Shown piece by piece: positions 36,176 through 46,902 of a DNA stretch of 64,000 bases. Position 1 is the first letter of the stretch; the number at the start of each line of letters is the position of its first letter. The translations under genes and the position numbers were made by a program. The stretch comes from Beverwykella pulmonaria (Eukaryota; Ascomycota; Dothideomycetes; Pleosporales; Melanommataceae), in NCBI GenBank assembly GCA_001599595.1, contig BCHH01000019.1:250411-314410 (forward strand), in the 5' to 3' direction. The notes under the pieces are model-generated. The model did no database searches, was not told the origin of the DNA, and saw only the letters and a program-made list of their open reading frames with translations.

Positions 36176-38132
36176 ATGGTTGCGATGGGTGGAGGACCGG
36201 AAGCTCCGCACCGAGCAGGTAGAAAGTCTCGCCAACTTCTGCTCTGCGTGTTACCGTGGCCCGAGAGTGCTGCTGCAAAGTCGATCGCTGTCATCAAAGA
36301 AGAATTTCCAGATCTGGATATACACTATATCCACGAACAGAACACTGCGAAGGAAGACAGAGGCAAGGTGGCGGTTCCTGAAGGTAATTGACAAGTCACC
36401 ACTTCCAGGTTTGCTTTTTTTCAGCATTCTCGCTTCACGTTCACTAGTAATCATTTCTTTTTCCTCTCATTCATACTGCATCCCTACAATCTTTCTTTCC
36501 GTGTGTTGATTATGTTTCTTACCCTGGAGTTATAGAACTCCAGAAACGCGCCAACATCATCGCAACTCTTGCGTGGCTGCCAGCCACAGCCGCCAAAGTG
36601 CCAAATCTAAGATTCATACAATGTTTCTCTGCCGGGACAAACCATTTCGCACAGCATCCAATATACAAGGATTCACACATCCCCTTCACCACAGCCTCCG
36701 GAACCCATGGCCCCCAAATCGCTGAATGGGTCATCATGACAGATTTGATACACAGCCACAACTACCTCACGCTGTACGAGGCGCAGAAAAAGAAAGAATG
36801 GGCGCAGTCCAAGGGCATGAACGTGCAAGATCGGGTAGGCCGCAGAGTAGGGATCTTAGGCTATGGCTCCATTGGGCGACAAGGTATTTGCAACTTTCAT
36901 TTACCTCTACAGAGTCGCTTTTCATGAAGTCTATCGCTGCAGGGGTGTATCTCGAAGGATGGTTATGTCAAACCCCATCTACGGAGTTCGTCCGCAGATC
37001 TGCAGAAACATGTCAAAACGCCTTCTGCCCACAGACATCCTTCTCCGCAAAACCCCAGCATCCGGCTCCTTCGCCGCCCCAAAGGCCGTTGGTCTGTAAA
37101 ATCCTAAGAAACGCGCAATCGTCCTGGGATTCTACTCCCTCTAGCGAATCCTACCATGCACCTGCACTCATTTCGTACCATTTTCCGATTTGGCAATCTT
37201 TTGCAGGAACGTATATCTAATCTTGGCGCCGATACATGCACCCATAATATCGGAGAAACCCACTCCGCGAGCTGACGCACACCTCAGCCGCTTCTCTTCC
37301 CTATCTGCGTAATTCAAGCGCTTGCATGAATTGATAACTGACACCCTGTGCCACAGTGGCGCGCGTGGCGAAGGCCATGGGAATGGACGTCATCGCGTAC
37401 ACGGCATCGCCTCGCCCGACACCCGAATCCAAGAGAGATGACGGTTTCATTGTCCCAGGAACAGGAGACCCCGATGGCAGCTTTCCCAGCGCGTGGTATA
37501 GTGGGACAGACAAAGAGAGCTTGCATGAGTTCTTGAGGCAGGAGATCGATCTCCTTGTGTTGGCTGTGCCGTTGACGTGAGTACTTTTTCGTTTCTCAGC
37601 TGTGCAGGGACGCAGTCTCGCTACAGAAACTGCAGCGCGCAGGCTATACCCCTTCTGTTGTTGTCGATCGTTGTTCTGCGCCTACCGGCGTTCGCGGTTT
37701 CGGATTCACACCTTCCCCCAGGATCTTCCCTCGCACCATCACGTGGCTAACCCAGCCTTTTCTGTCTACAGCAAAGCAACAACGCACTTCCTCTCGACCG
37801 CCGAATTCGAGCTCCTCCACCAATCCAACTCGCTAGGCACATACGTATCCAACATCTCTCGCGGCGGGGTCATCGATCAGCCGGCGCTAGTCAAGGCCCT
37901 CGAATCGAAGCAGATTCGCGGCGCGGCCCTCGATGTGACCGATCCGGAACCGTTGCCGAAAGAGGATCCGCTATGGGAGGCGCCGAATGTGCTGATCACA
38001 CCGCATGTTAGTGGGAGTACGACGGTTTATGCCGAGAGGGCTTTTTTGGTGTTGCGGGAGAATCTGAGGAGGGTGAGGGATAAGGGGCTGGGGGGTTTGG
38101 TTAATAGGGTTGATCGGGAGAGGGGGTATTGA
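36176..38132 (+). CDS. D-isomer-specific 2-hydroxyacid dehydrogenase
   Basis: NAD(P)-dependent reductase of 2-oxoacids; glyoxylate/hydroxypyruvate-type substrates are likely but unproven. Exons 36176-36383, 36536-36883, 37357-37576 and 37772-38132 give 378 aa. Visible motifs: substrate-domain block GTHGPQIAEWVIM, dinucleotide fold GILGYGSIGRQVARVAKAMG, catalytic arginine in NISRGGVIDQPALV, glutamate in DVTDPEPLPKEDPLW and histidine in LITPHVSGST. Introns 1-3 are 152, 473 and 195 nt, much longer than the 45-70 nt usual in this window; intron 2 is exceptional. Each join is fixed by conserved sequence on both sides. Frames within intron 2 do not resemble anything. Confidence 0.9.
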
Positions 38133-38413
38133 GGGTAGGGGAAGAGATAAGGAAGAGGTGGGATTGAGGTGGAGGACTGTAGATAGGAGTTGGTGCAAAC
38201 GTAACCAGTCTAGCATCGAGTTGTAGAATTGACATGCCCTTGAAATATTCCATAACTGCATCACCACAAGGCTGCTTCTACTGACGTTGATATGGTATTG
38301 CGTATGATAGGCTGGGACTGTCGCAGCTCTTCAACGCAACCTTCTATCTCGTATGCGCTCTATACAAGCTCGCAACTATCTTCCTATGTACATCCCACCC
38401 TTGCGTGCGTGCT

Positions 38414-39431
38414 TCATTCAGGCTCCTGGTCCTTCCACTTGTCCCTCACCGCATCCGTATCAATCTCGCAGAGCTTCGCCCTGGCAAGCACTGCATGGCA
38501 CTTCCCCACCACCGGCTTATCGATCATCTTCCCGTCCAGTGTCCACGCCCCCCTCCCCGCTCGCTCCGCTTTCTCATCCGCAACCACCACTCTCACCGCC
38601 CACTCTACTTCCTTCTCCCCAGGCGAGAAGGCCCTATGGCAGACGTCAATCTGACTCGGGTGTATGCATTGCTTCCCGTTAAACCCCATGCCCTTTCCAT
38701 TCAAGCATTCTTCCTCCAAGGTCTTGAGTCCCTGCTCGCCCTTGTACGCCGTACAAACAAGATCAATTATCGAGGGCAGCTCGGCGGCACGAGCTGCCGT
38801 GGCTATGGCGCTCCGCGCATACAAGAACTCGGTCAGCGCGGGCGTCCGCGTCAGACTCATATCCAGCGCGAAGTCCTCGGCCGCAAACACCAGCCCGCTC
38901 AGGTACGGACTCGCCCTGCATATCTCCGGCAGATTCTGGATCGCCTTTGCGGACTCTATGAGCGCGATGATGGATATCGGTTTCTTCGCTCCCCTCTTCG
39001 CTTGCGCAGGATCGGTGGGATGGCGGTCGGGGAGCAGGTGTCTCACGACGTCGGTGACGAAGTGCAGATCGGCTGCAGACTGGCACTTGGGCAGCATGAT
39101 GGCGTCGAGGTGTTCGCCCTTTAGGACCTCGGTCAGGTCGTCGAGGGCGAGGCCTGTGTCCACACTGTTAATCCGTACGCACATTTCTTTTATGCTGGCG
39201 GGGCGCGGCTGGGAGAGGATGGTGCGGAGATTGTGTCGTGCTGAGGGTTTTTGCGCGGGCGCGACCGAGTCTTCGAGGTCGTAGGCTATGGTGTCCACGG
39301 CCATGGTTTTGGATTTCTCGAGCATCTTCTTGGACGAGCTGGGGACTGCGGGGTGTTAGGTATGGCATGGTGGGGTGTGAGGGAAGCGCAGTACCGTACA
39401 TGAGCGCCCTGCGGACAATGGGTGACGACAT
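38414..39431 (-). CDS. HpcH/HpaI aldolase / citrate lyase beta-like protein
   Basis: Two exons, 39431-39395 and 39345-38414, give 322 aa (49-nt intron; joining restores RALMYVPSSSKKMLEKS). Motifs of the CitE/CLYBL family: YDLEDSVAP, RINSVDTG, IMLPKCQSA, ALIESAKAI, LVFAAEDFALDM and NGKQCIHPSQIDV, with the Mg-binding glutamate and aspartate in place. Members cleave or condense acyl-CoA thioesters (citramalyl-CoA, malyl-CoA, beta-methylmalyl-CoA). The fungal substrate is unknown. No mitochondrial presequence is obvious. The gene is divergent from TVP23 (282 bp between starts) and convergent with the dehydrogenase. Confidence 0.88.
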
Positions 39432-39713
39432 AATGGCTGGATGTAAAGACAGCTCAATTTCGGAGAGAGGGAAGAAAATGGCCTTCCCAATGCGCCCCCA
39501 ATGCTGTGTGAAGCGAGTTGTTCACGTTCCAGTGCAGACCTCGGAAATAGCACAGCTCCAGAGAGCATGCGCGGGGAAGCTCCGAGCCTCCGACTTGACA
39601 CGGACCATGTCCACCTCTGGCGCGTCCCTGAGAATTCATGCCACGTGAACGTCACCTTTCACCGAGCTGACCAGCTTGGCTTCCACCCCGACCTCGATAT
39701 CCCGCCGCGCACC
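39432..39713. promoter_or_regulatory. Shared divergent promoter CitE-like / TVP23
   Basis: 282 bp between two divergent start codons. Both transcripts must start here. No named element recognised. Confidence 0.45.
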
Positions 39714-40447
39714 ATGGAGACCGCGCAACAGACGCCCGCGCCGGGCTCGCTGAGCTGGAAGCTCAGCAGCCACCCGATCACGCTGCTCACCTTCCTCTTC
39801 TTCCGCATCTGTAGCCCGCCCTCGCATCCTCATCCTAGCTGTCTGGCTAACACGCGGCAGCAAGCCTCCTCGTCTACCTCTTCGGCCTGCGCCTCTTCAC
39901 CTCCAACTTCGTCCTCATCTTCATCATCACCATCCTGCTGCTCGCCACAGACTTCTACTACCTGAAGAACATTGCCGGGCGGCGCCTCGTCGGGCTACGG
40001 TGGTGGAACGAGGTCGACAGCGGGGCTGGTGATTCAAGATGGGTGTTTGAGAGCGCCGACCCGGAGACGAGAACGATTAATGCGACGGACAAGCGCTTCT
40101 TTTGGATTGCGCTGTATGCGCAGCCTGTGCTGTGGATCTTGTTGGCCGTGGTTGCGCTCGCCAGTTTGGAGTTTATTTGGCTGACGCTTGTTGGTGAGTT
40201 CGCATCCGTATTGGGGTGGACGGATGGGAGGGTGTTAGAAAGAGTTGTGGGTTTGGAATTGGGACTGGATCATCGCTAACGAGAAATGCCAGTCATTGCG
40301 CTCATCCTCACAATCACAAACACCCTCGCCTTCTCCCGCTGCGACAAGTTCAGCCAAGCTACCGGCTTCGCTTCAACGGCCGTATACGGATCGGGCCTGG
40401 CGAGGAACATTGCCGGTGGAATGGTCAGCAACTGGTTTAGCAGGTAG
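39714..40447 (+). CDS. TVP23: Golgi membrane protein TVP23
   Basis: Tvp23 is a small four-helix protein of Tlg2-containing Golgi vesicles. Exons 39714-39810, 39861-40193 and 40293-40447 give 194 aa. Evidence: [37 protein letters not shown], the diagnostic [18 protein letters not shown] followed by SRWVFES, then [12 protein letters not shown] and GYSKCDKF-like [15 protein letters not shown] near the end. The length is typical for fungi. The second intron is 99 nt, the first 50 nt. An upstream ATG-less frame continues 5', but 39714 is the first ATG that gives the conserved start. Confidence 0.92.
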
Positions 40448-40880
40448 TCGTGAAACGTGGGAAGAGAGCAGGTGCGCCGAAGCCTTGTCCTGTATGATCA
40501 CGCGCGAGCAGTAGATGAGGTGTAAGAGTATGGTTCTGGAGAGGAGAAGAGAATGTGTGTGCGTGCGTGTATTCTTTTGTGGAGTTAGGTCGGAGTGGGT
40601 CATATTAGACAGCTGCACAAATGGGATTGTGAGAACTCCTTGGTACTCATCACACTTTTCTGCCTTCGTCAGGCATTTGGCTATCACGAAAAGTTTGTTC
40701 CAGCAAATACAAGGCGAGAAATCGTGGCTGCGATCAACCCCTCCGGTGCTCACCTATTTAAACAAGTCACAAATTATGCTGGGGGCAGACAGAGTCCCGT
40801 TACACAGCTCGTTAACGAAGCATACTCCAAGGTTCAGCAGGAAATATAATACATATATTCGAAAACAGTTCCAAATGGGG
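40448..40880. other. Intergenic between convergent genes
   Basis: 433 bp between TVP23 and the MidA-type gene stop codons. Holds both 3' ends. No gene seen. Confidence 0.4.
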
Positions 40881-42498
40881 TCAATGAGTCGTGAGCATGA
40901 CACTCGCGTTCTTATACCAGCTTAATAGCGGGTTATCTCCGTTCATGGTCTGCGTCTCCTCCAAATTGGCCCTGCCAAACATGAAGTCCTCATGCGTGAA
41001 TGTGTGTGCCCACTTGCCTGTAATGTCTTCGTACATGGCCTCCACGACTTTGAAATCGGTGGGAAAGAGGATGTCGAAGTAGCCTTGGTGGACCTACAGA
41101 TGATCCATTAGTACACAATCACAGAAACACCTAGGGAAGAGAGAATGTAGGGAGACGTACAAGAGGCGTAGTGACAGGAATCATCTGTCTCTTAAATCTT
41201 GTCTGCACGACCGGTGCATTGAAACCAGGCACAGCGTCGCTTAGCATATTGAAATCACTGCTAAGCAACTTAGCTTTCGGGAAGTAGTGATACAGCTGGT
41301 AGAAGAACTGCATCAATCTTGTTGGTATGTATTCCGGCTCACTCAACGACCCCCGAAAGGGTACCAAGCTCCGTAAATGGTTCATTAGCCGGGACCCTCG
41401 AAGGGGTGGGGGATTGGTTCGGTAGGCGGGGTCCCGCACTCTGAGAAATTGATGCGCTATGGGATCGAGGTCGCGGGAATAGTACTCGTAGAATTCGCCG
41501 CGCGGATCAATGACAACATGTGATTGGAAGGGCTCGGCAGTCTCCAGGTCGTACTTGATCGCGTCGTGGGCAAAGTTATCAAAGACTTCAAGGGCGAGGA
41601 AGTAGCTCGGCGACGAGACGTAGGTGTCCCAATCGAATATCGAACGATTGAAGATCCTGACTTTGTCCGCGTGACCCCGGGTGTAGGCCGATTGCCCAAG
41701 CCCTTGCTGCTGCAGTGATGCTAACGCGCCCGATATTTCAATGACATTGAATCTTGTCAGGTCGTACACTTCTGGGTCCATCCGTCGTATGTAATCTAGT
41801 ATGTTCAACATCATGGTACCATTCCCAGCGCCCATTTCGTAAATGTTGAGGTCGTGGTATGGGTAGTAGTTGAGCCTGTAGTCCGCCACAAAATACCGTG
41901 CGATAGCCTCTCCGTAGTAGGGCGAAAAAAGCTCCGTGGGGGTGTGCCAGAGCTGGCGGAGGTCGTTCGGTTCTTGGTAGTCCAGCGCATCTTCGAAGTC
42001 GATATAGCGTTGTCTCAGTTGCTGGTGGAACTCGTGCTCAGAGCGCATGTGGTTGAATTGGAATGGATCGCCGGGGGAAAAGATGACCACTTGTTTGGAG
42101 AAGTAGCCGTAGCTAGGGTTATACAAGCTATCTAAAAGGGAGTCAGTATCTCTCCACGTCAAGATGAACCCAATTGACCAATTCTTACCCTCAATGAACT
42201 CGCGCAGAAGCATCTTCACCCTCTTAGGGCGCTCCCGCCGATTCCTCAGCATTGCTGCCGTGACCATGGGATAGCGGTCGAACTCCTCAGCCCTCTCATG
42301 AGGGAAAGCATTCCTCCTCGGTGTCCAATTGCTTTCCCTTGAAGTCTCCCCAGGTTCTCGCCGTGACGCCATTCCTCGCCGGTGGACGCATCCATGGTGG
42401 GCTGTTGCTGTCGCCGGTCGGCCTCTGCGCGCGAGGCATTGTGACGCTCGATGCGTGAAGAGCTGGCGGAAGAGCTGGGTGACGAGGGGCGAATCCAT
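40881..42498 (-). CDS. MidA/NDUFAF7-type SAM-dependent methyltransferase
   Basis: Three exons, 42498-42189, 42131-41161 and 41093-40881, give 497 aa. The N-terminus is Arg/Ala/His-rich, consistent with a mitochondrial presequence. Recognisable blocks: MLLREFIEDSLYNPSYGYFS (made by splicing intron 1), WHTPTELFSPYYGEAIARY, SAM-binding motif IYEMGAGNGTMMLNIL, FNVIEISGALASLQ, and a C-terminal exon starting VHQGYFDILFPTDF and ending NPLLSWYKNASVM. The family (DUF185) includes NDUFAF7, which dimethylates an arginine of a complex I subunit during assembly. Fungi carry related paralogues whose targets are not all known, so that role is inferred. Intron 1 (57 nt) keeps frame if retained. Divergent neighbour: the cysteine synthase, 178 bp away. 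Confidence 0.85.
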
Positions 42499-42676
42499 TG
42501 AGTCCTTGGGCCCTGTCAGTTACACCTTGACAGTGTGGCTGGCAGACGACATTTCCAAGTCGTCGTCTGTCGAGGCACGTGTGACAGGGATCTGGACGCC
42601 AAGCATGAGCATCGAGAGCCAACTTTCCCGGTGGAGCTTTTCTTCATCTCTGTTCATTCTCAACAGCATCAAAATC
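42499..42676. promoter_or_regulatory. Short divergent promoter MidA-type / cysteine synthase
   Basis: 178 bp between the two start codons. It contains one CACGTG core at 42576-42581 (context GGCACGTGTGAC). This core is bound by Cbf1/Met4-type regulators of sulfur metabolism in yeasts and would make sense upstream of a cysteine synthase, but one 6-bp site is weak evidence. A possible upstream start for the synthase at 42604 lies inside this region. Confidence 0.4.
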
Positions 42677-44271
42677 ATGTTTGATCAGTCCCGAGTGTTC
42701 TACACTTTAGGGGCTTTCGTGCTCGGCGTATACCTCACTTCTATTTGGAACTCTCGAGTACGCGATAGCGAATTTGAGCAGCAGCATCTCAGGCAGCAAC
42801 CCAAAAACCCTTCTCGGTTTTCCAAAATTGAAAACTTAGATTCCCTCAAGAAAAGTCTTTCAAGCATCTCAGAATCATTAGTGAAGGAGGCTGGCGATGT
42901 TAAACAAGGTATTGAAGGTTGCATTGGCAACACTCCTTTGATTAGAATCAAGTCTCTTTCCGAAGCTACAGGGTGCGAAATACTTGCAAAGGCAGAGGTA
43001 AAACGATTATAGATTGTGTTTAGTATTTCGTTGTGCTAATTATGAATGCGGCCAGTTCTTGAACGGTGCCGGCAACAGCCCGAAAGATAGGGTGGCGTTG
43101 AGCATCATCCAACTGGTAATATGAGGTGCTAACCCTTTTATCACTCTACTGAGACTACGACAGGCCGAAGAGCAGGGACTTTTGGTTCCTCACTCTGGAG
43201 ACACGATCTATGAAGGAACTGTAGGGAGCACAGGTACCACCTAGACTACCTGCACACTGAACCCTGCTAAACTGATTGATAGGTATCTCACTGGCCGCAA
43301 TATGTCGAGCGCGAGGCTACAAAGCGCACATGTGAGTATACACCTAATAATAGAGGTCCACAACAATTGATAGGAATCGGCAGATGCATGCCTGATGACA
43401 TGGCAATTGAAAAGTCCGACCTCCTTCTAAAACTTGGCGCAGAAGTGGAAAGAGTTCGACCAGCTCCCATTGTAGACCAAAACCAGTTCGTCAACTTGGC
43501 CCGCAACAGGGCTGCGGAACATTCTGCAAATCCTGATAAGCGGGGCAGAGGGCTCTTCGCAGATCAGTTCGAAACAGAAGCCAACTGGCGAGCGCATTTT
43601 ACTGGAACTGGGCCAGAAATATATGAGCAGACTGGAGGATTCCTGGATGCGTTTGTGAGCGGAGCTGGAACAGGCGGTACCCTATCAGGTGTTGCCTTGT
43701 ATTTAAAAGAGAGGCTTCCCGATGTCAAAGTCATTCTCGCCGATCCTCCAGGAAGTGGCTTGTACAACCGTGTGAAGTTCGGCGTCATGTTCGACCCCAA
43801 GGAAAGAGAAGGAACGCGCCGGAGGACTCAAGTTGACACGATAGTGGAAGGCATAGGTATCAACCGTGTGACGCACAACTTTGAGGTTGGAAAGGAGCTC
43901 ATTGATGACGCTATTAGAGTAACTGATGACCAAGCGATTGCTATGGCACGATGGTTGGTAGAAAACGACGGCATTTTCGTTGGTAGTAGTAGCGCCGTGA
44001 ACTGTATGTTTACTATCACAAGTCTTTTCCCATGCACATATCTAATGTTCCTAGGTGTGGCTGCAACAAAACTTGCAAAGCAACTTGGTCCTGGTCACCG
44101 CATCGTCACCTTATTGTGTGATAGGTGAGTTCACATAATACTGATACGCTATCTGTATCTCTAACGTGCTAGTTCAGTGGCGCTAGACACCTGAGCAAAT
44201 TCTGGGCAAACACAGAGCCGATCGGAGGAAGTCAAGATGACGTGCCTCTAGAAAGTATTATAAGCTCATGA
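42677..44271 (+). CDS. MCY1: Membrane-anchored cysteine synthase 2 (Mcy1-like)
   Basis: PLP enzyme of the O-acetylserine sulfhydrylase fold. Seven exons: 42677-42997, 43056-43115, 43164-43233, 43283-43331, 43384-44003, 44055-44124 and 44178-44271, in frame for 427 aa. An N-terminal membrane anchor (FYTLGAFVLGVYLTSIW) marks the fungal cysteine synthase 2 subgroup, which sits in the mitochondrial outer membrane. Catalytic parts: GNTPLIRIKSLSE, the PLP lysine in GNSPKDRVALSII, EGTVGSTGISLAAICRARGY, GAGTGGTLSGVALYLKE, GSSSAVNCVAATKLAKQLG and CDSGARHLSKFWA. Several acceptors (43383, 44177) are second-choice AGs fixed by protein conservation. An in-frame ATG at 42604 would add 24 residues. Confidence 0.9.
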
Positions 44272-44989
44272 GTGAAACTTGAACCTCACAAGCTGCTGAA
44301 GCACATAGAGATCCTGGACACTTACATCATCCTGAGGCTATAGATTCTACACTCAACAAATCTCTACTAGAATCCTTGCGACAGCTCAGATCATGCCAAA
44401 TATCCGGTGTCTCCAGCTGCTAGCGTTTTCGGGAATGTACTGAAGTCTCTAGCGGAACTAAGAAATGCATATCGATATCGGCGTCTCATGGATGCCTGAG
44501 GATGTTGAGACATACATGTGACTCTACAAATTTACTCCAAACATCTCCTTAAAAAACAATGAGGAGTCAATGGCACATAAAACAAAGCACTTCACGGTAT
44601 TTTGGTACGTTACCATACCTTCACGCCGTAACAAAGGACAGAGCAACGAGACCCCAATACACATTGCCTTGGTCCGTTTATGCCTATTTATATATTTATA
44701 GCTTGCTCCAACACTGCACCTGCTGCAGAGTCCCGCGCTGTACCCGTATCAGAACCGTCATCTATCCTCCTTACCGAAATGCATCTATTATTTAATTCTA
44801 TAAAGTTGTCCTCATAATCCTATAGAGTTGTGGTTAACGTATTATTGTTCTTTAGACATTTCTCCATAGGAATCTAGTCTGCAGCGAAAAAATTACGGCA
44901 GTGTTGTCATGCTGTCGATCGTTCCGTTCACAGCATCCAGACCACCTTCAGCTTTACACCCCTGCTCAACTACTGCTATCTGCATATCT
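44272..44989. other. Intergenic, AT-rich, start of accessory region
   Basis: No gene seen. Composition becomes distinctly more AT-rich after 44520 (for example TATTTATATATTTATA near 44685). Confidence 0.4.
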
Positions 44990-45191
44990 TGTCACGAGTA
45001 GAGGCGGAAGTCAACTGTCTGATGGAAAGTGTGTATAAAGAGTGAGAAAGCCGTGAAGAGCTGACTGCTCGCACGACGACTATATATACCCATGAAGGGT
45101 GAGCTAGCTAGAATAGGACATATGGTATGTCATGTGATACACGTGACATACGTATACACGTGACATAGTAGAACACGTGATATGCGTGACA
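44990..45191 (+). mobile_element. Solo LTR, copy A (202 bp)
   Basis: Begins TGTCACG (44990) and ends CGTGACA (45185-45191), i.e. TG...CA with a 7-bp inverted end. It is flanked by a perfect 5-bp direct duplication TATCT (44985-44989 and 45192-45196). Its interior shares long stretches with copy B at 56552-56710, including GCTGACTGCTCGCACGAC and GGACATATGG. Copy A is longer because the last part contains extra ACACGTGACATA-like units. No internal retrotransposon sequence accompanies it, so it is a solo LTR left by LTR-LTR recombination, or a small non-autonomous element with the same ends. Confidence 0.8.
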
Positions 45192-45299
45192 TATCTTCAA
45201 AATTTAGGGTATGAGGGTGATAGTGCTACCAGTATTTATTTAGAAGTGTTTTTTATGCTTTAAAGACACTTAGCTGTTTTGAAATATACACCCCGAGTT

Positions 45300-45667
45300 T
45301 CTAGTGTAATACCCATTAAGAGGCGCACCCTTTACATCGCCGAAGCAGCCGTAGTAAGGATCCCGAACGAGCTTGAAGACCATCCCATCCAGCCGTTCCG
45401 GATGACACGCTACTCAAAGAAGTTCAGAAGCTGGTCCGTGGGCAAATCGGTGCGATCGCCAGCCTCGGCGGTACGATCCAAGGCAGAGGCATGATCCCAA
45501 GAGATGTAGCGGTAATATCCTTCGTCGTGTGCTCCGGGAGTCGATCAAGAATGCAACCCATGGCGAGATAGGTAAGGATGCTGCGATTCCAAGCACGATT
45601 GAGGACGGGGAGGCGGTTGAGGTGGCTAGGGCGAAGGTCAACGAGTATCTTCAGGGTCAGGGGTAAG
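45300..45667 (+). pseudogene. Coding-like relic, unrecognised
   Basis: Forward frames show protein-like stretches such as LLKEVQKLVRGQIGAIASLGG and ESIKNATHGEIGKDAAIPST ending in TAA at about 45665, but spread over more than one frame. I do not recognise the family. Read as the remains of a short gene. It could also be chance coding potential. Confidence 0.25.
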
Positions 45668-45857
45668 GAATTGCCCAAGGCTACGGGGGTGAGTGTCAAG
45701 TTGTGCAGTTGCGTATCTCTAGGCTTGGTTGGCTATGCATTGTTGCCGAAATACCTCGCTGCCATAGCAAAATGGCGTACAGATGCCGACTGCCAACTTC
45801 TCATGGTCAAGGGCCGGTTTCTACAGTAGTGCAGGGACCAGACGTGGCGTGAAGATG

Positions 45858-46780
45858 TCAGGTATTCTTGCCTGGATACCGTGAGAGGATTTTCTTAAAA
45901 AGCTTTTTCCAAGGACTATCAGTCGATGCCCCTCTCTTTCCTACGAACTGGTCCGAGGCTGAAACATGTGGAGTCGTGCTCTCGTTGGTGGATTCCATGG
46001 ATATCGATGGCTGAGACATCCCAAAATCCGCTGCTTCAGTACTTGTACAATGACCCACCGGAGACCGTGAGGTCCTTGTAGTGTTTGCCAATGTTTGCGT
46101 AGACTCCGAATTGCGGTTCGCGCCGCCGGAGCTTGCTTCTGTAGAACTGGCTCGAAAAGGAGACTGTAGACTTGAACCAATGCCGCTGTCACAGAAGCTG
46201 TCCTCCGTGCATACCATCAGTCGTGAGCAAGCTTCCAGTTTTCGAACATCTAGAATGCTGCTCTCCCCAAATATGACGGCACCATTCGCCTATGCGAACG
46301 TGCGAGCGTCTCAGGGGCTGTTTCCGGGCAGGCTTGTCTTGCCAGGGATAGAATTACGGAGCTGTTGGACACGATCGAGCAATATGTGCTTACAGCGTGG
46401 CTGACAGGTGCTGAACAAGACCCTTGGTGGGATCTAGAAGATACCCTGAGCTATTTCTGGCGAGTCTAGATCAACCTCACCCTCCTCCCAACTATGCTGC
46501 TTGATGTCTTTCAGCAGTGATATGGGTGCCGCAAGAGATGGAGCCGGCGTTGATCTATCCAGAGAAGTAGCAAACTGTACCTAGCGGAGATGAACGTCTG
46601 TGGTAGGTGAGGACAGCCATTCTACGATTTGACTTGACATTATTGAATCCTCAAGAATGGCTGCAAGCGATACGCTGGCGGGGTCTCTTCCTTCGATCGA
46701 AGCCATTCGCGTCTGTTGACGAAGCTGCAACAAGAAGGGTGCAGTCGAACCGTATGGAAAGAAGAATATTGTAGGTTCAC
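45858..46780 (-). pseudogene. Decayed gene of unknown family
   Basis: The reverse strand has a Ser/Thr-rich open frame 46217-45858 (contains DSFCDSGIGSSLQSPF). It is preceded, with interrupting stops, by ILEDSIMSSQIVEWLSSP, LLKDIKQHSWEEGEVDLDSP and KHILLDRVQQLRNSIPGKTS at about 46670-46330. The pieces read like one fungal-specific protein broken by several stops (for example TAG near 46434). I cannot name the family. Confidence 0.35.
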
Positions 46781-46902
46781 GGGCCTATGGAGCACTACTT
46801 AACAATATGGATTCTCCGTACATTCCACATATCTAATCTTTCAGCGACGCCTTCTTTTCAACATTTCCCCCATTTCCCCCCCAAGAACTTATGGAAACTG
46901 TT

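Noticed and set aside
36900..37220. Frames inside the long intron of the dehydrogenase gene
   Set aside because: They have no family resemblance, and conserved protein sequence on both sides requires removal of the whole segment.
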